Below are positions 48,651 to 59,985 of a stretch of 64,000 nt of DNA, one piece after another (position 1 is the stretch's first letter; each line of letters starts with the position of its first letter). Position numbers and translations under genes: made by a program. The stretch is from Gnetum montanum (Eukaryota > Streptophyta > Gnetopsida > Gnetales > Gnetaceae). The stretch lies in contig MNCI01017913.1 of NCBI GenBank assembly GCA_015680685.1, positions 316,931-380,930 of the forward strand. Reading direction: 5' to 3'. The notes below the pieces were generated by a model. It searched no databases. It worked only from the letters and a program-made list of their open reading frames with translations, and was not told where the DNA came from.

Positions 48651-49259
48651 CTTGTACCATGGCTTGTTAAGGCCTAAAACTAGAAAATTCTAACCTCTTT
48701 TATTCAAAATTGACCATGTTTTACAACATGTATTCCACTTGGACTCATTTGTCCTTATTTCATGGTGTTTCAACCTATTTCAACCTCTATTATGCATTGT
48801 TATCATTTATTATCACCAGTTGAACTCATTCAAATTTACTCTATTTTTATGGCCTCTATTGATCCTTGTTAAGCCTTTGATTTGTGCTGATTTATGGGGT
48901 TTGATATTTTTTGATTATCATTTGAAACCATGTAACTATGGCCCACCAAGGCCTTAAATTGGCCACATGGCTCACTAAGGCCTAAAATTGGAAAAATTGT
49001 AAACTCAGTTGATCATATTTATTCTTAGTTTTCATGATTTGTTATCATTTAACTTGTTTTAATCTTGTTTGACCTTTATTTGACTTTTGCTTAGCCTTTA
49101 TTCCATTTTATTTACCTATTTCTACCTCTTATAGCCTTGGTTGGCCTCATTTGCATTTTGTTTGGCATTGAAATAACATGTATTTGCATAGTTTTATCAT
49201 TTTGGCATTATTTAATCATTTTACCCAGGTGCAACTTAATGTGCTTATGGTTGACATGA
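48651..49259. other. AT-rich spacer, no gene
   Basis: TTTATTnnCCTCTATT-type low-complexity sequence with scattered GGCCTAAAACTAG/AAATTGG phrases (48672, 48950, 48980), resembling the core of the repeat at 56542. May be leader or inter-repeat sequence. Confidence 0.35.
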
Positions 49260-50546
49260 AGGACTAAAGTATGAGTACTTGGACCCAAATTAGTTTTCCT
49301 TTAAGCCTAAGTAGACCCCACAGTAATATTGAATGATGCATTGATCCTAGTTTCCTAGATCTTGATCCTAAAAATCTTATCAACCACATAGCGTCAATAG
49401 AGAAACATCTAGAGTGACCTAAAAACCTAGTCAAAATCCTTGACCTAGAGGTCGGTAACACTATCAAAGACTCTTTGGCTAAGGTTCATATTATGACACA
49501 TAGTGATGAGGAGAAAACCCTAAAACTATGTTCCTCATTAGAACCTCAATAGGCTCAAGACATCACCAAGGTCCTCTAAGATAACATTGAGATCTTTGCC
49601 TGGTCATATGAATATATGCTAGGTCTAGAACCATGTTTAGTCTAGCACAACATCATACTTGATCCTAGCATTAAACTAATTAAGCAAAAAGTTAGTAATA
49701 TTAGACCTGATTTGGCCCTTGTATTTTGTGATGAAATCATAAAACTATACCAAGTTGGTTTCATTAGAGCTATTGATTATATAGAATGGGTATCCAACAT
49801 AGTAATAGTCCCTAAGAAAAATGGGATTATACACATTTGCATTGATTTTCAAAACCTAAATAAGTTGAATATTAAGGACAATTTTTGTTTGCCTAGTATT
49901 GATCAACTTATCGATACTATAGTTGGGCATGCCTTATTGTCCTTTATGGATGGGTTTTTAGGATATAACCAAATTATTATTAACCCAAAACATTAGCTTA
50001 GTATGATCTTCATGACCCCTTACAGTACCTTTTGTTATATCCTGATGCCCTTTGGCCTAAAGAACGCAGGAGTAACCTATCAAAGAGCTATGTCATATAT
50101 CTTTAGTGATTATATGCTAAGTTTGCTTAATGAATACATAGATGATATAGATATTAAATTGAAAATGGTTGACAACCACTCTCATGACCTAGACTTTGTA
50201 CTTAAATGATTCCTCAAGTATGAGCTTAGGATTAATCCCAAAATGTATGTCTTTAGTGTCAACACTGGTAAGATGCTTGGCTTTGTAGTATCTAAAGTAG
50301 GGATACACGTTGATCCTAATAAGGTTAAGGTCATATCCAAATTGATAGCATCAACTAACCTTTAGGAGCTTTGAGGATCACAAGGTAGATTGCAATTTAT
50401 TTGTAGGTTCATAGCTAGGCTCATGGACAAGCTACAACCTATGCACCACTTGCTTCAGAAAGGGTTCCACTATGATTGGATAGATCAATGCCAAGAGTCC
50501 TTTGAAAATGTTATGTAAGAGTTGGCACAACTACTGATGGTCTATC
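49260..50546 (+). pseudogene. pol: Tat-like pol fragment (pre-RT and RT)
   Basis: Plus sense: pre-RT TLKLCSSLEPQ, FAWSYEYMLGLEP and HNIILDPSIKL, then an open 94-codon stretch from 49712 (YQVGFIRAIDYIEWVSNIVI, VPKKNGIIHICIDFQNLNK, SFMDGFLGYNQIIIN), one stop, then 50003-50209 with MPFGLKNAGVTYQRAMSYIF and the YIDD catalytic box, then LRINPKMYVFSVNTGKMLG, VSKVGIHVDPNKV, RFIARLMDKLQPMHHLL. Stops are few. Cut off at 50546 within the RT-RNase H connection by the LTR that starts at 50547. Older than that LTR; related to, but not identical with, the pol at 42830-45490. Confidence 0.9.
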
Positions 50547-52238
50547 TGAAACACCCTAAATTTCAGGGCATTCTTGCTTCATCAGGCCTTCGCAAGCTTA
50601 GGCAGCATCATGGCAGTTCATCAGGAGATGGACTCTTTGGGCTTTAGGCTGTATAGTTTGGCAAATTTTTTAGCTAGGTAATTTGTCCAGCTGACAACCT
50701 ACACAAAAGTGATGTGGAGAGTTTTCAGCGGTGCTCAAAATGCACAAAACAGTTTGGTAGGTTTTCTAGTCAAAGAGTCCACTACGCTGTGTAGCGTAGC
50801 AGGCTTCGGGAGATAGTCATTCAAACGATCAACTACAAATCTTCACAAGAAAAGTTGCTACGCTATGCTACGCTACACAACATAGTGTATCAAGAGCAAG
50901 ACAAGAAGGCTTGACTTACTTAGTGATTTCAAATGTACTCAGTTAGTGCCTCTGGCCTTCAAAAATAGTTGCTTCGCTCGGCTCCAAGTCCTTCGGCAGT
51001 GGCTCCTTCACCAGAAAGCGACGAACTTAGCGAAAAGTAGGCCATGTCGGTTTCTACGCTATGCTATTCTACGTAGTGTAGCATAGTGTAGCAACTCTAC
51101 AAAAATAACAAAAGGCATCTCAAAGGGCAGGATCAGCAAGTTTGCAAATTTTGTAGTGCAAGTGGCAAAGTTTGCATAATTGTCGATGTTTTCATGACTA
51201 AGGCCTACTGCTACGCTATGTAGCATAGCACAGCATAGCAAATAGGCCAAAAGCAATCAGCAGTTCAAAGTTTTGCACATGTAGCAGGATGCAATGCAAT
51301 TTTTTACTTCAAACTAGTGGCTATGCTACGCTACACTACGTAGCATAGCAAGATACTACACTACACCAAACATGCTACGCTGCCACGCATAGCCAAGCGT
51401 AGTAAGCCATTACGCTACATCAATGCACTTCATCTAATTGCACTATTGGTGCACATCTCCAAGCTCTAAAAGTGCAATTATGGCATGGTAGGCTCGTAAT
51501 TATAGCATAGCAGGCTCATCCAATGGTCATCCACATCCACGCAACATAGGCATGTCAACGTAGGCCCAAGGCACGTGGCATTCAAATTTCATCCTTCGTG
51601 CACCCTTGGTCCTATAAATACCCCAATGAATAGCACTCAAAGGGGTCCAGCCTGACAAATGGATGGTGAACTGATTGGCAAGTAAGAGAAAAGTTAGCAT
51701 TACATTCCTGAGCATTGTAAACATCTTGTTTAACACTGTAAATAGTTAACATTTTCATTTGGCATTCTGTTCTGCTCTTTCCTGCTACCCTTTTAGCACT
51801 TTGCATTGTTAACTCCCGAGTCCACGTTCAAGCACATAGTTGTCTTGCTCTAAACATCTTGATTACCTTTGGATCTTTGCACTTCCCAGCATCGTGCAAC
51901 CAATTGTATCCACCTTGACAAAGTGAAGATAAAATCTTGAATCGGTGCATTCTTCTAACTACATTTTACTTTGCTTTCCTACTTGTCATTTCACTTTTCA
52001 TCATTTTCTATTCCTTTTGCATAAAATTATTATTTTATGTTAAAATTTTCATTTTCAAATCATCCATTTGCAAAAGGCTATATTAACATCGACTAAGTCC
52101 CTGTCTGATTGACCAGACCATTTAGGGTGCCCTATTTTCATTTTATCTAGCACGGCCCTCCTACGGATTTGGGGTTAAGACTGTCATGATCAACAACCTC
52201 TTGATGGTTTCCAGCTGCCAACGTTTTCAATTGCAACA
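50547..52238 (+). repeat. 5' LTR, Tat-like, 1692 bp
   Basis: Starts TGAAACACCCTAAATTTCAG and ends TTGCAACA. Shares start, end and CTAAGTCCCTGTCTGATTGA block with the minus copies. The central part 50780-51420 is packed with CTACGCTA/TAGCGTAG words, many arranged head-to-head so that arms can pair, for example 50853-50887 and 51321-51350. Confidence 0.9.
51613..51620 (+). promoter_or_regulatory. TATA box of the Tat-like LTR
   Basis: TATAAATA in GGTCCTATAAATACCCC, about 1.07 kb into the LTR, with an upstream CACGTGGCA G-box-like site (about 51572). Equivalent to TATAAATG at 39602-39609 in the minus copy. Confidence 0.6.
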
Positions 52239-52244
52239 GTTTTT

Positions 52245-52262
52245 TGGTGCTAGAAGGAGGGC
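52245..52262 (+). promoter_or_regulatory. candidate primer binding site
   Basis: TGGTGCTAGAAGGAGGGC begins six bases after the LTR end. TGG fits the CCA 3' end of a tRNA; I do not assign the tRNA species. Confidence 0.55.
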
Positions 52263-52288
52263 CTTTGGTGCCTTTTCTGTGTGTCATA

Positions 52289-52584
52289 GTAGTCTTGTGA
52301 GTGTTTTGCACCTTGATATGCATTAGCATAAACTTGACATCCTTTTACAGTTGTTTACGCATCATGCGGTGCAGACCAGTCACTTCGACGATTCCTTTGG
52401 AATCCTACAGGACATAAAGCCTCCAATTTCCAAGTGACTTGCTTGTTTTATGGTAGTCTTGCACGTGTTCTGTACCCTATCGTGCACTAGTGTAAACGTG
52501 ACATCCTTTTTCTGTTGCTTACGCATCGTGTGGTACAGGTTGGTCACTTCAATGATTCCCTTGGAATCTGGCAAGACATAAAGC
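52289..52584 (+). repeat. direct duplication, 164 bp offset, in the leader
   Basis: AGTCTTG...GACATAAAGCC occurs twice, the anchors at 52291 and 52455 and at 52411 and 52575 both being 164 bp apart. Each copy has GTGACATCCTTTT-like, TTRCGCATC and GGTCAYTTC-ATTCCTTTGGAATC. Copies are diverged. Confidence 0.85.
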
Positions 52585-52645
52585 CTTTTGATTACTTTTT
52601 GATTTCTTTGTTTTTCTTATTTAAAAAACTATTAGCTTCATAACA

Positions 52646-55107
52646 ATGGATTTCTCAAGCACCGTTGCTAACACCTTCAACATTGAGGTTCCCATCACGG
52701 TTCAAGACATCACAGGTGCCGAACAATTGCTCAACCCGATGTTGGAACCATGTCGATCCCTCAGGATCCAAAACCTAGGACCTGAGAGCTTGGCCCAACA
52801 ACATGAGTGCTATAATTTCCTTTGTGCAAAGGTGTAGGCAAACTTGCCTCTAGATGTGCACAAACTGAAAGACAAATGTATCTTTGAGTTTGCTTATTGC
52901 GATGAGAAGGAATTTGTTGCCACCCCTAGTGCTTTCATCCCTTTGACATAAACAAATCAATTACTTCTAGACTAGCTGATCTAGTTGGCTGGGCTTAGGG
53001 AGCAACAAGACATAACGTCTAACCATGAGGACACCTTCTAGATGGATAGAAGGAACTCAATTCCCAATCTGACAGGGAAGGTCAAACCAACCCCGTTACA
53101 GTACCTCCTACCCAGTCTTTTTGGGCCAACCCGTTGTCCATCACCGCTCCCTTCATAATCATGCCTACACCTTCATAACCCGCGATTACATCTACAATGG
53201 GTAGCCATGTCAACTCCTTGGCGTATCAATGCCTCTTTTCCCTTGTTTCTCTTTCAGCCACTGTTCCTTTGCAAACCGTTCATCAGTCCATTCCTGTACC
53301 ACATCACACGTCGATCACGGCTACCCTCCCACACATTCACACCATACCGACTTCATCGTCATACATAGCTTCTGCTTCCATTCCCACATTTACGCCTATC
53401 ACACCATTAGTGGCAAGTCCAAGCCCGTCAATGTGGTGGACCCCATTCACTGCTCCCCCTACCATGTTACCATCGCAGATGTCTCACATCTGCCATCAGG
53501 CCTACCAAGTGCCTCAAACGATACTGCCCAGTGCGAGGATCTGGTCTGTTCCACCAGCCATGCAAACAGTCTACCCCATAGCAGAACCCTTGAATGTTAC
53601 TACAACGGCACCACCTACCAGTTGGTGGATGCCACAGGTAACATAGATCATAGGGGCTACCCCAACGGCACCACCAATGGGTCATGCTACCATCCCTGTA
53701 ACCCCACAAGTGGGAGCTGCCATGATAGTTCCCCAACTACCTACATCGTCTCAGGGTCTGGACCAAGTGTTCTAGCTTATTCAAACCCTTACTGAAGAGA
53801 TAAGATGCCTTAAGGCTATCGGGTCTAACATGGTACAAGTCATGGACTTTTACCAAGATGACCCCATCAGCCCTTCCGTCCTCACACTAACATTACCCCC
53901 AGGGATGTCCCTCCCACACTTCATGAAATATGATAGGGAGGGAGATCCCAATGCACATCTTGTTACCTTTAGGCTTGAGTTCCTTTTGTTGCAACAATGG
54001 TCACACATGATTATTTTCATTTTTTCTATGTCCCTAACTGGGAAAGCCTTGGATTGGTATTGTGCGCTACCACGCTTATCTATTTCAACTCTAGAGGAGC
54101 TGCTGACCTAGTTCATGACGTACTTCAAGTATAACTTGAAGCTAGAAATCACGCTGGATTAGTTGATGAGCGTGAAGTAGGATCCTTTAGAGCTAGTCCA
54201 AAAGTTCATCTAGCATTGGAGCGCAACCCTTAATGAAATCCGCGAGCCCATCGCAGAGGCCCACTTGCTGGCCATCTTTAAGGGTGCAGTAAATGACTTC
54301 ATCTAGTCTAAGTTGTACTACCTCGCTCCTTGAACTCTTAGTTAGGACTTCACTCAAACTAAGAGTATATAGGATGCGGCCGAGCTGAGCAAAGACCTAG
54401 CCTATGTTGCTTACAAGAACACCTTCATAAAGAAGGACAAGGGTAAGGCTGCAATAGCCATAGTGGACATTGTGGCGAGTGAGGCCAAGCCCAAACCTAA
54501 TAACAATGGTAACAAGAACTACAAGAAATTGGCCATAGTCACACTTAACCCCATGCCCAAGTAGGGCAATGCACCTCAACCTACCGCACCCATGCTTGAG
54601 ACATCTACACCACCAAAGCTGAACTTTGAGCATAAAGATTGCTTAAAGTACACGCTGCTACCGATTAAGCCTTCAGAGCTTCTGAAGTAGCTACTTGCCT
54701 TGGGGTACATCCAACACAAGTAGATGTCAGAGGAGGGATCCAGGAAACATCAACGGTACTGCAAACTCCTTAGGAACCCCTCATTGGCCCTGCCCAATGA
54801 ACCCCTAGTTCCTAAGGGTTTAAGGCTGGATCGATTTTGTGACTACCACCAATAGTGTGGTCACGATACAGACTACTATTTGGCATTGAAGGATGACATC
54901 CAGAGGTTGATTAACCAGGAAAAACTGATATTAGACAAAAGTAACCCAGTATGCCCTAAAAATCAATCGCTGCACATCTACACGGACCCCCTCAACGCCA
55001 ACAATGTTGGTTATGTTATCAACACCATCAGCATCGACAGCAATCCTAGGCCACCCCAACAACCATTTTTCATCTGCGTGCCCCAGCGTAGTGCATCAGC
55101 ACCATGA
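52646..55107 (+). pseudogene. gag: Tat-like gag
   Basis: The first ATG of a protein-like frame (52646) opens MDFSSTVANTFNIEVPITVQ. A Pro/Ser/Thr-rich linker follows (53197-53646 open), then after a frameshift a coiled coil (LDQVF-LIQTLTEEIRCLKAI) and the capsid-type domain 53830-54330: REGDPNAHLVTF, SLTGKALDWYCALP, FMTYFKYNLKLEITL, LAIFKGAVNDF. A Lys-rich stretch (FIKKDKGKAAIA) precedes the knuckle-like RFCDYH-CGHDTDYYLALK with DDIQRLINQEKL (open 54880-55107). Roughly twelve TAG stops. Same family as the gag at 5640-6240. Open frames at 53229-53795 plus and 53467-53736 minus are shadows. Confidence 0.85.
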
Positions 55108-56410
55108 GAGGCTGATCAATGTCTGCAGCATCCTTTTTTCCTGAAATTCCCTCCCCGAGCATCCATCCCCATGCCACCCTTAGCTCCATTTTTCATCAGG
55201 GGGCCAACTACTTCCACGTATAAGCCAGCCACACAACCTTCTCATCCTAAAAAATGAGAAGTGCATTTTGTAGGTGAGACGTCAGGGGGAGGTACCACCC
55301 TGGGTACTTCCAAGCCCATGTCTTCGTCCCCTGCGTCTACACCCTCATCACCAAAGAGGGATGTTGCTACAACCACGCAGCCCATGTCGCCTCGCCAAAA
55401 AGGATCTAAACTCAGATCTAAAACCATCTCTCCTCGAGAAATTCATCTTCTATGATGAATAGAAGAGAAGAAAGGCAGTAAATAGGGGGATGGCCAGGAT
55501 GTCTTGGATGGCTTTACTCAGGTCAAATAAGCTTTAAACCAAAAGAACTCTATGCTAAGCTTGTACAACTTGAGCATGATGTCTGTCCTGCACTGTGAGG
55601 CTCTGATTTGCATGTTGACAATGATTTTGGTCGACGAGGACATGCCAACGAAAGAGGAAGTGATCCACTTGGTCATGCTTCCCTTCATGCGTGCAGAGCC
55701 AGAACCGTCCCAACTGACCTTCTATGATGATTCCATTAGGGAAGATCCCAAAAGGGGTCAGGTGACTACAACATCCCTATTCATCACAATCCGAGTCGAT
55801 CAACAGAGGATCCGAAGGGTACACGTTGATGATGGGGTTGCCACCAACATCATCCCCTTCCTTATCATGGATAAGTTGGGCTTGGTCAACCAGATCAAAC
55901 CCAGAACGACGTCATGCCTAAGGTCATTTAACGCAGCACGGGTCATAGTGAAGGGCACAATCCACATAGACTTCATGTTAGGGGACCAGTTCCCCACAAA
56001 TGCAACATTCATTATGGTCAAGGAGATGCCTGGGTTTAACCTGATCCTGGGGAGGTCATGGTTAGCACATCTCCTGGCTATCTCCTCACCCATACACAAG
56101 GAGATCCATCTGCCTTACACAAGTAGGGAGGTGGTGATCTGTAGCAACGAGGTAGCAACGCACGCTATCAACAACATAGACATGGAGCAGGGCTCAAAGG
56201 TCATAACCTCTAAGAATGAAGCATCTGTTTCTTCACACACTAACCATCCAATAGAGGAATTGGCTTAGCAAGCTGGTTCCCAAAACGAAGGTGCATGGGC
56301 TGAGTTTCCTTTCCAAGTGAGGGTTAACAATGTGGATGAAGGCCTTGGCAAAGCACCTCAGCCTTATGTTCTACTCAACCCACGATAGGTTAGGAAGTAG
56401 CTACGCATAG
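55108..56410 (+). pseudogene. Tat-like protease region
   Basis: After a Pro/Ser-rich linker (55108-55500) an uninterrupted 238-codon frame runs 55552-56268. It has the retropepsin block RRVHVDDGVATNIIPFLI (usual D-x-G with Ala; here DDG-V), a middle VIVKGTIHIDFMLGDQF, and the second-half block FNLILGRSWLAHLLAISSP, equivalent to ILGRPWLH. ATG at 55552 is simply the first Met; the polyprotein frame starts earlier. A stop-broken tail (VRVNNVDEGLGKAPQP) reaches 56400. In intact Tat elements RT follows here; in this one non-coding repeats follow instead. Confidence 0.85.
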
Positions 56411-56541
56411 GATAGCAACCCTGCTACTTCCTGCCCAGCTACCATCCTTTGTGCATTCATCGCTTTTTTGTTTTGCATCCGTGTTAGTTACCACTTAGAC
56501 ATTCTCCAAATCGTTGGCATATTATCTCTTTAACATGCAAA

Positions 56542-56769
56542 GGCCCAAAATGGCCTAAAACTATGCTACGCCATGGCCTGCAATGGACTAAAACTAGCTC
56601 ACAGTCTAGAATGGCCTAAAACTAGCAATGGCCTGAAATGGCCTAAAACCATGCTATGCTATGGCCCAAAATGGCCTGAAACTACGCTATGGCCCGAAAT
56701 GGCCTAAAACTACACTATGGCCCAAAATGGCCTAAAACTAGCAGGGGCCCGAGATGGCCTAAAACTAGA
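56542..56769 (+). repeat. tandem repeat, about 28 bp, 8 units
   Basis: Unit AATGGCCTAAAACTACGCTATGGCCCGA with 28-33 bp spacing, eight diverged copies. Same core and same relative orientation as 42428-42799. Here it follows protease, there it follows integrase. Confidence 0.9.
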
Positions 56770-56969
56770 GCAAAAGAAAGAATTTAGCATAAAATTCAAC
56801 ATGTAGGCAATGCACAAGTTAGTGCAGATACACTTTTTTTTAAAAAAATTCTTTGTCTTTCATTCAAAACTTTTGTCTTTTAGATAATGTTGGCAAGAAT
56901 TCTACATTAGAAAATGTTCGCAAAAATTCTACAAAAAAATTTAATTTTTTTTAAAAAAAATCCCATGCT

Positions 56970-59530
56970 GTCATGGGTTGTCTTCATCCGCATCTTTGTC
57001 ATTCACTTCTGCACCACTATTCCCTTCTGCATCATCTTCTGTTGTATCGTCCCCTGTTGCCTCTTCACTCCTTCCCGTTATAGGCCCTACGCTCTCATCT
57101 GGGACCTACATCATAGAATTGAAGTAGTTAGCTAGGGCAGCACACGCAAGCTACAACAGAGCACAAGCATTAACACAGTAGAAAATCACTAACTTGAGAT
57201 GCACCTGCATCCGCCTAGAAGGGTATCTAGTCTAAACCAAGCTCGAGGCAGCGCGAGACCTCCTCTACCGTGATATCCATCCAACACCTAATGCTAGGTT
57301 TAGCATCTATAGCAGCCTTCTCCCTTTCAATGGCCATCCATCTCGGTGGTCCTGGAGAGAAGGAGGCAGTCACAATCTCATCCATGGAAAGGTCCACTTC
57401 CCACTCAGGAGATTCAGTGACCTTGACCTGCTACATGAACTTGTTATAGGCCTTAGGAATGCTAATGGCATCTACAAATGCCTTATAGGTAAATTCCTCC
57501 ATAAAAGCATCCCTATACATTTTATGATAGGAGGCACATTCCAGTTTTTACATGTGCTTATGATTTTTCTGGGATTTCCCCCATTTGTAAACCCTGGCAC
57601 TGAAATCTTTCCAATCCTAACTCTTCTGGGCCAACAAGTCCATCTACATTAGTTGTTCTATTATTTCACGAGTGGTCTCATTTTTCTGATGCATGACTAT
57701 CCAAAATATGGCATAGTCTATCACAGCCGTGTGCCAGTCCTCGTTATTGGTATCACAAGCTATGAGGAGTCTATTCCTCAACTTGAGGTCTTCCACCTCG
57801 ACGCACAGGTTAGCCTTCTCTTCTTCAACCCTCTAGACCTATTTCCACAGGTCCTCGTTGACATGCCTACGCTCCCACAAGGAGAACACCAAGTGCAAAG
57901 TGCATTTTCTCATTTCGTTGTATATGTGACGAGACACCTCGGTCACTTCAGGAGGGAATATAGGCACGACACCAATTCTCAGAGGTCATGCCAGGTCCCA
58001 TTTGAGTCAGGAGGCTATCACAAAACAAAGAACCCATCAGTCACTCTAGCGTAGTAAGGTTAGCAAAGTCAAAGCATCTAGCATAGCAACCAACATAAAA
58101 GCATCTAGCGTAACTACTTACCTGCTTTAGGGTCGACCTGCTTAAGGTAGTCAATCATGTCGTCGACGATCCCTTGCATGAACGTAAGCTTATCAGGGGT
58201 CTCAACCCATGATTCCACACGAATCAAATGAGGTCCTGCAACATTTACAATAATGTCTTTCATACAAACGAATGTGTCAGCAATGACTGGAATGGACTAT
58301 GATAAGGTGAACATACTGTTAGACTCACCAGCGTCTAGTTGCGGTCCCCCTTCCCTCTGATTCAAAGCAGTGGTAGAAGTCCCTACTAGGTCAGTGCAAG
58401 TTTATTATTTATTCATTGGCACCTTTCCTTTTGAGGCACTAGAATCCTCTTTATTCCTAGGAGATTCCTCTTCATCTCCAAACATGTCACCCTTGTCAGT
58501 AGGAGGATTCTCCCTAACAACGAGAGCCCTTTCCTTAGTGATGGGGGTTCTTTCCTCCTTGACTAGGGTCCCTCTCTTTGAGATTGGATCCTCCACATCT
58601 TTATTTTTTGCCCCCATTTTTGGGGTCGACACCTCTTCATCGCCTTCTTCTTCTTCCTCTGCTTCCCCTGGCAGCCAAAAAACATGTTCGCAATAGAGCA
58701 AAATAAGTTAGCTTAAAGTAGGTGCTACACTACGCTACTCTGTCTAGCATAGCACAACATAGTAGGCATTAATACAATAGGTGAAAACATAAACATGAAC
58801 AAAAGCGTTTACCAATTGGGGATTGCATCCTCTGCAATTTAAACTGCATTCTACTCCCCTCCTCTTCTTCCTTGTGAAGGATCTCCTCCGCTGAAGCAGG
58901 CCTCTTTCACCGTAAATTGGTGGCCACCGTTTCAGCAACAAGGCATTTCCCCTATGATGTGCTACCGATGGCAGTAGGGGGTGCCTCTCCGATGCTGTCT
59001 TGGCCACAAAAGTTGCGAGCCACTCGATCCTTAGTCGTTACGGAGAACCACTCCCCAATTACTTCTGGGGGATCTTGGGCTGAGGTGGTCCGAAGGATCT
59101 AGCAAATCCACGGTTTGGAGATTTGTTTGCAATTCTACAATACCCAGGCCCCATTGTCATGGGCTACGAAAAACTCTGCAAAATTCCATAGACAAGTTAT
59201 GTAGAAGGCATAATGTATGTTGAAACAAGACTCCTGCTTCTTATGGAGCCCCATGATTTTAGCCTACAAGCCTTTACATAGAAAATTAGCCCAGTTGAAG
59301 TGTGCCCCATCTTCCATGACCTCACGCATCACCCAAGCTTGCTCAATCCCAAGGACCTTCCCTTGGGAAAGTAGCTGGGGGAAAGTGCAAGCATGGAAGA
59401 CAGGGTAAACTTCTTTGGTAGGTCCTACCTTGATCCTCTCCATGGCGATCCCCTTCCACTCTTTGGGAACCCTTATCCACTCCACAACGTCATCCTTCTG
59501 AAGGGTTAACTGTTGGCACATTTTGGCCAT
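56970..59530 (-). pseudogene. antisense five-exon gene B, family unknown
   Basis: Reconstructed on the minus strand: exon 1 59530-58813, exon 2 58667-58329, exon 3 58235-58122, exon 4 58014-57194, exon 5 57150-56971. All introns are GT-AG, with strong donors (G|GTGAGT at 58328, G|GTAAGT at 58121) and pyrimidine-rich acceptors. Phases 1, 1, 1, 0 keep one frame of 723 codons to a TGA at 56971. The start ATG (MAKMCQQLTLQKDD) has an in-frame TAA 18 bases upstream. Exon 1 is globular (KEWKGIAMERIKVGPTKE, GIEQAWVMREVMEDG); exon 2 is acidic and charged (EAEEEEEGDEEV); exon 3 SWVETPDKLTFMQGIVDD; exon 4 has a coiled coil (VEEEKANLCVEVEDLKLRNR); exon 5 is an acidic tail (TEDDAEGN). Eighteen premature stops, all one transition from Gln, Trp or Arg, and no frameshift. 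I do not recognise the family; nuclear role is only a guess from the acidic regions. Confidence 0.65.
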
Positions 59531-59985
59531 TTCATGGAATAGGCTTTATAAGGTTATGGTGATTTTTGAAACTGTTGAAAGAAATTGTTGAGGTTTTGTT
59601 TCTTCACCTTGAAGTCTACCATGTTGATTAAAACAAGCTTTTGCTAATTGGTTCACATCCACAAAGGTATGGTTGAATGTCCCAAAATCTTAGAGGCCTT
59701 GTTCAACTTGCATCCTTGAACCAACCAATACACAAAAGTTGCAGAGCCTCCTTCCAAGGACCATGTTGCCCATATGCAAAGATCATACCATTCCATGGAA
59801 CTTCATCCCTTGTTGGCATTCGGACAAAAATGAGCCTAGAATCATGAACTCTACCAAAACCTTAACTTATCCAGGCACATACATTGATGCTAAAGTCCAA
59901 AATTTAAATCTTTATACTACAAAACATGAAGCTGGTAGTGGCTGGAAGGTTTCTTGCTATATTACAGTTGCAGGAGCAGTAGCAG
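59531..59985. other. upstream flank of gene B
   Basis: No coding frame supported. Could hold the gene B promoter: minus-sense AT-rich stretch around 59560-59640, no clear TATA box. Confidence 0.3.

Noticed and set aside
53229-53795. 188-codon open frame, Ser/His-rich
   Set aside because: Shadow of the Pro/Thr-rich gag linker frame, which connects to the gag domain downstream.
57653-58054. 133-codon plus-strand open frame
   Set aside because: Antisense to exon 4 of gene B, which continues in frame across splice junctions.
56970-59530. Stop-codon (TAG) recoding as a reason for the many TAGs
   Set aside because: TAA and TGA also occur in frame, and the same pattern affects every retroelement here; deamination explains it without recoding.
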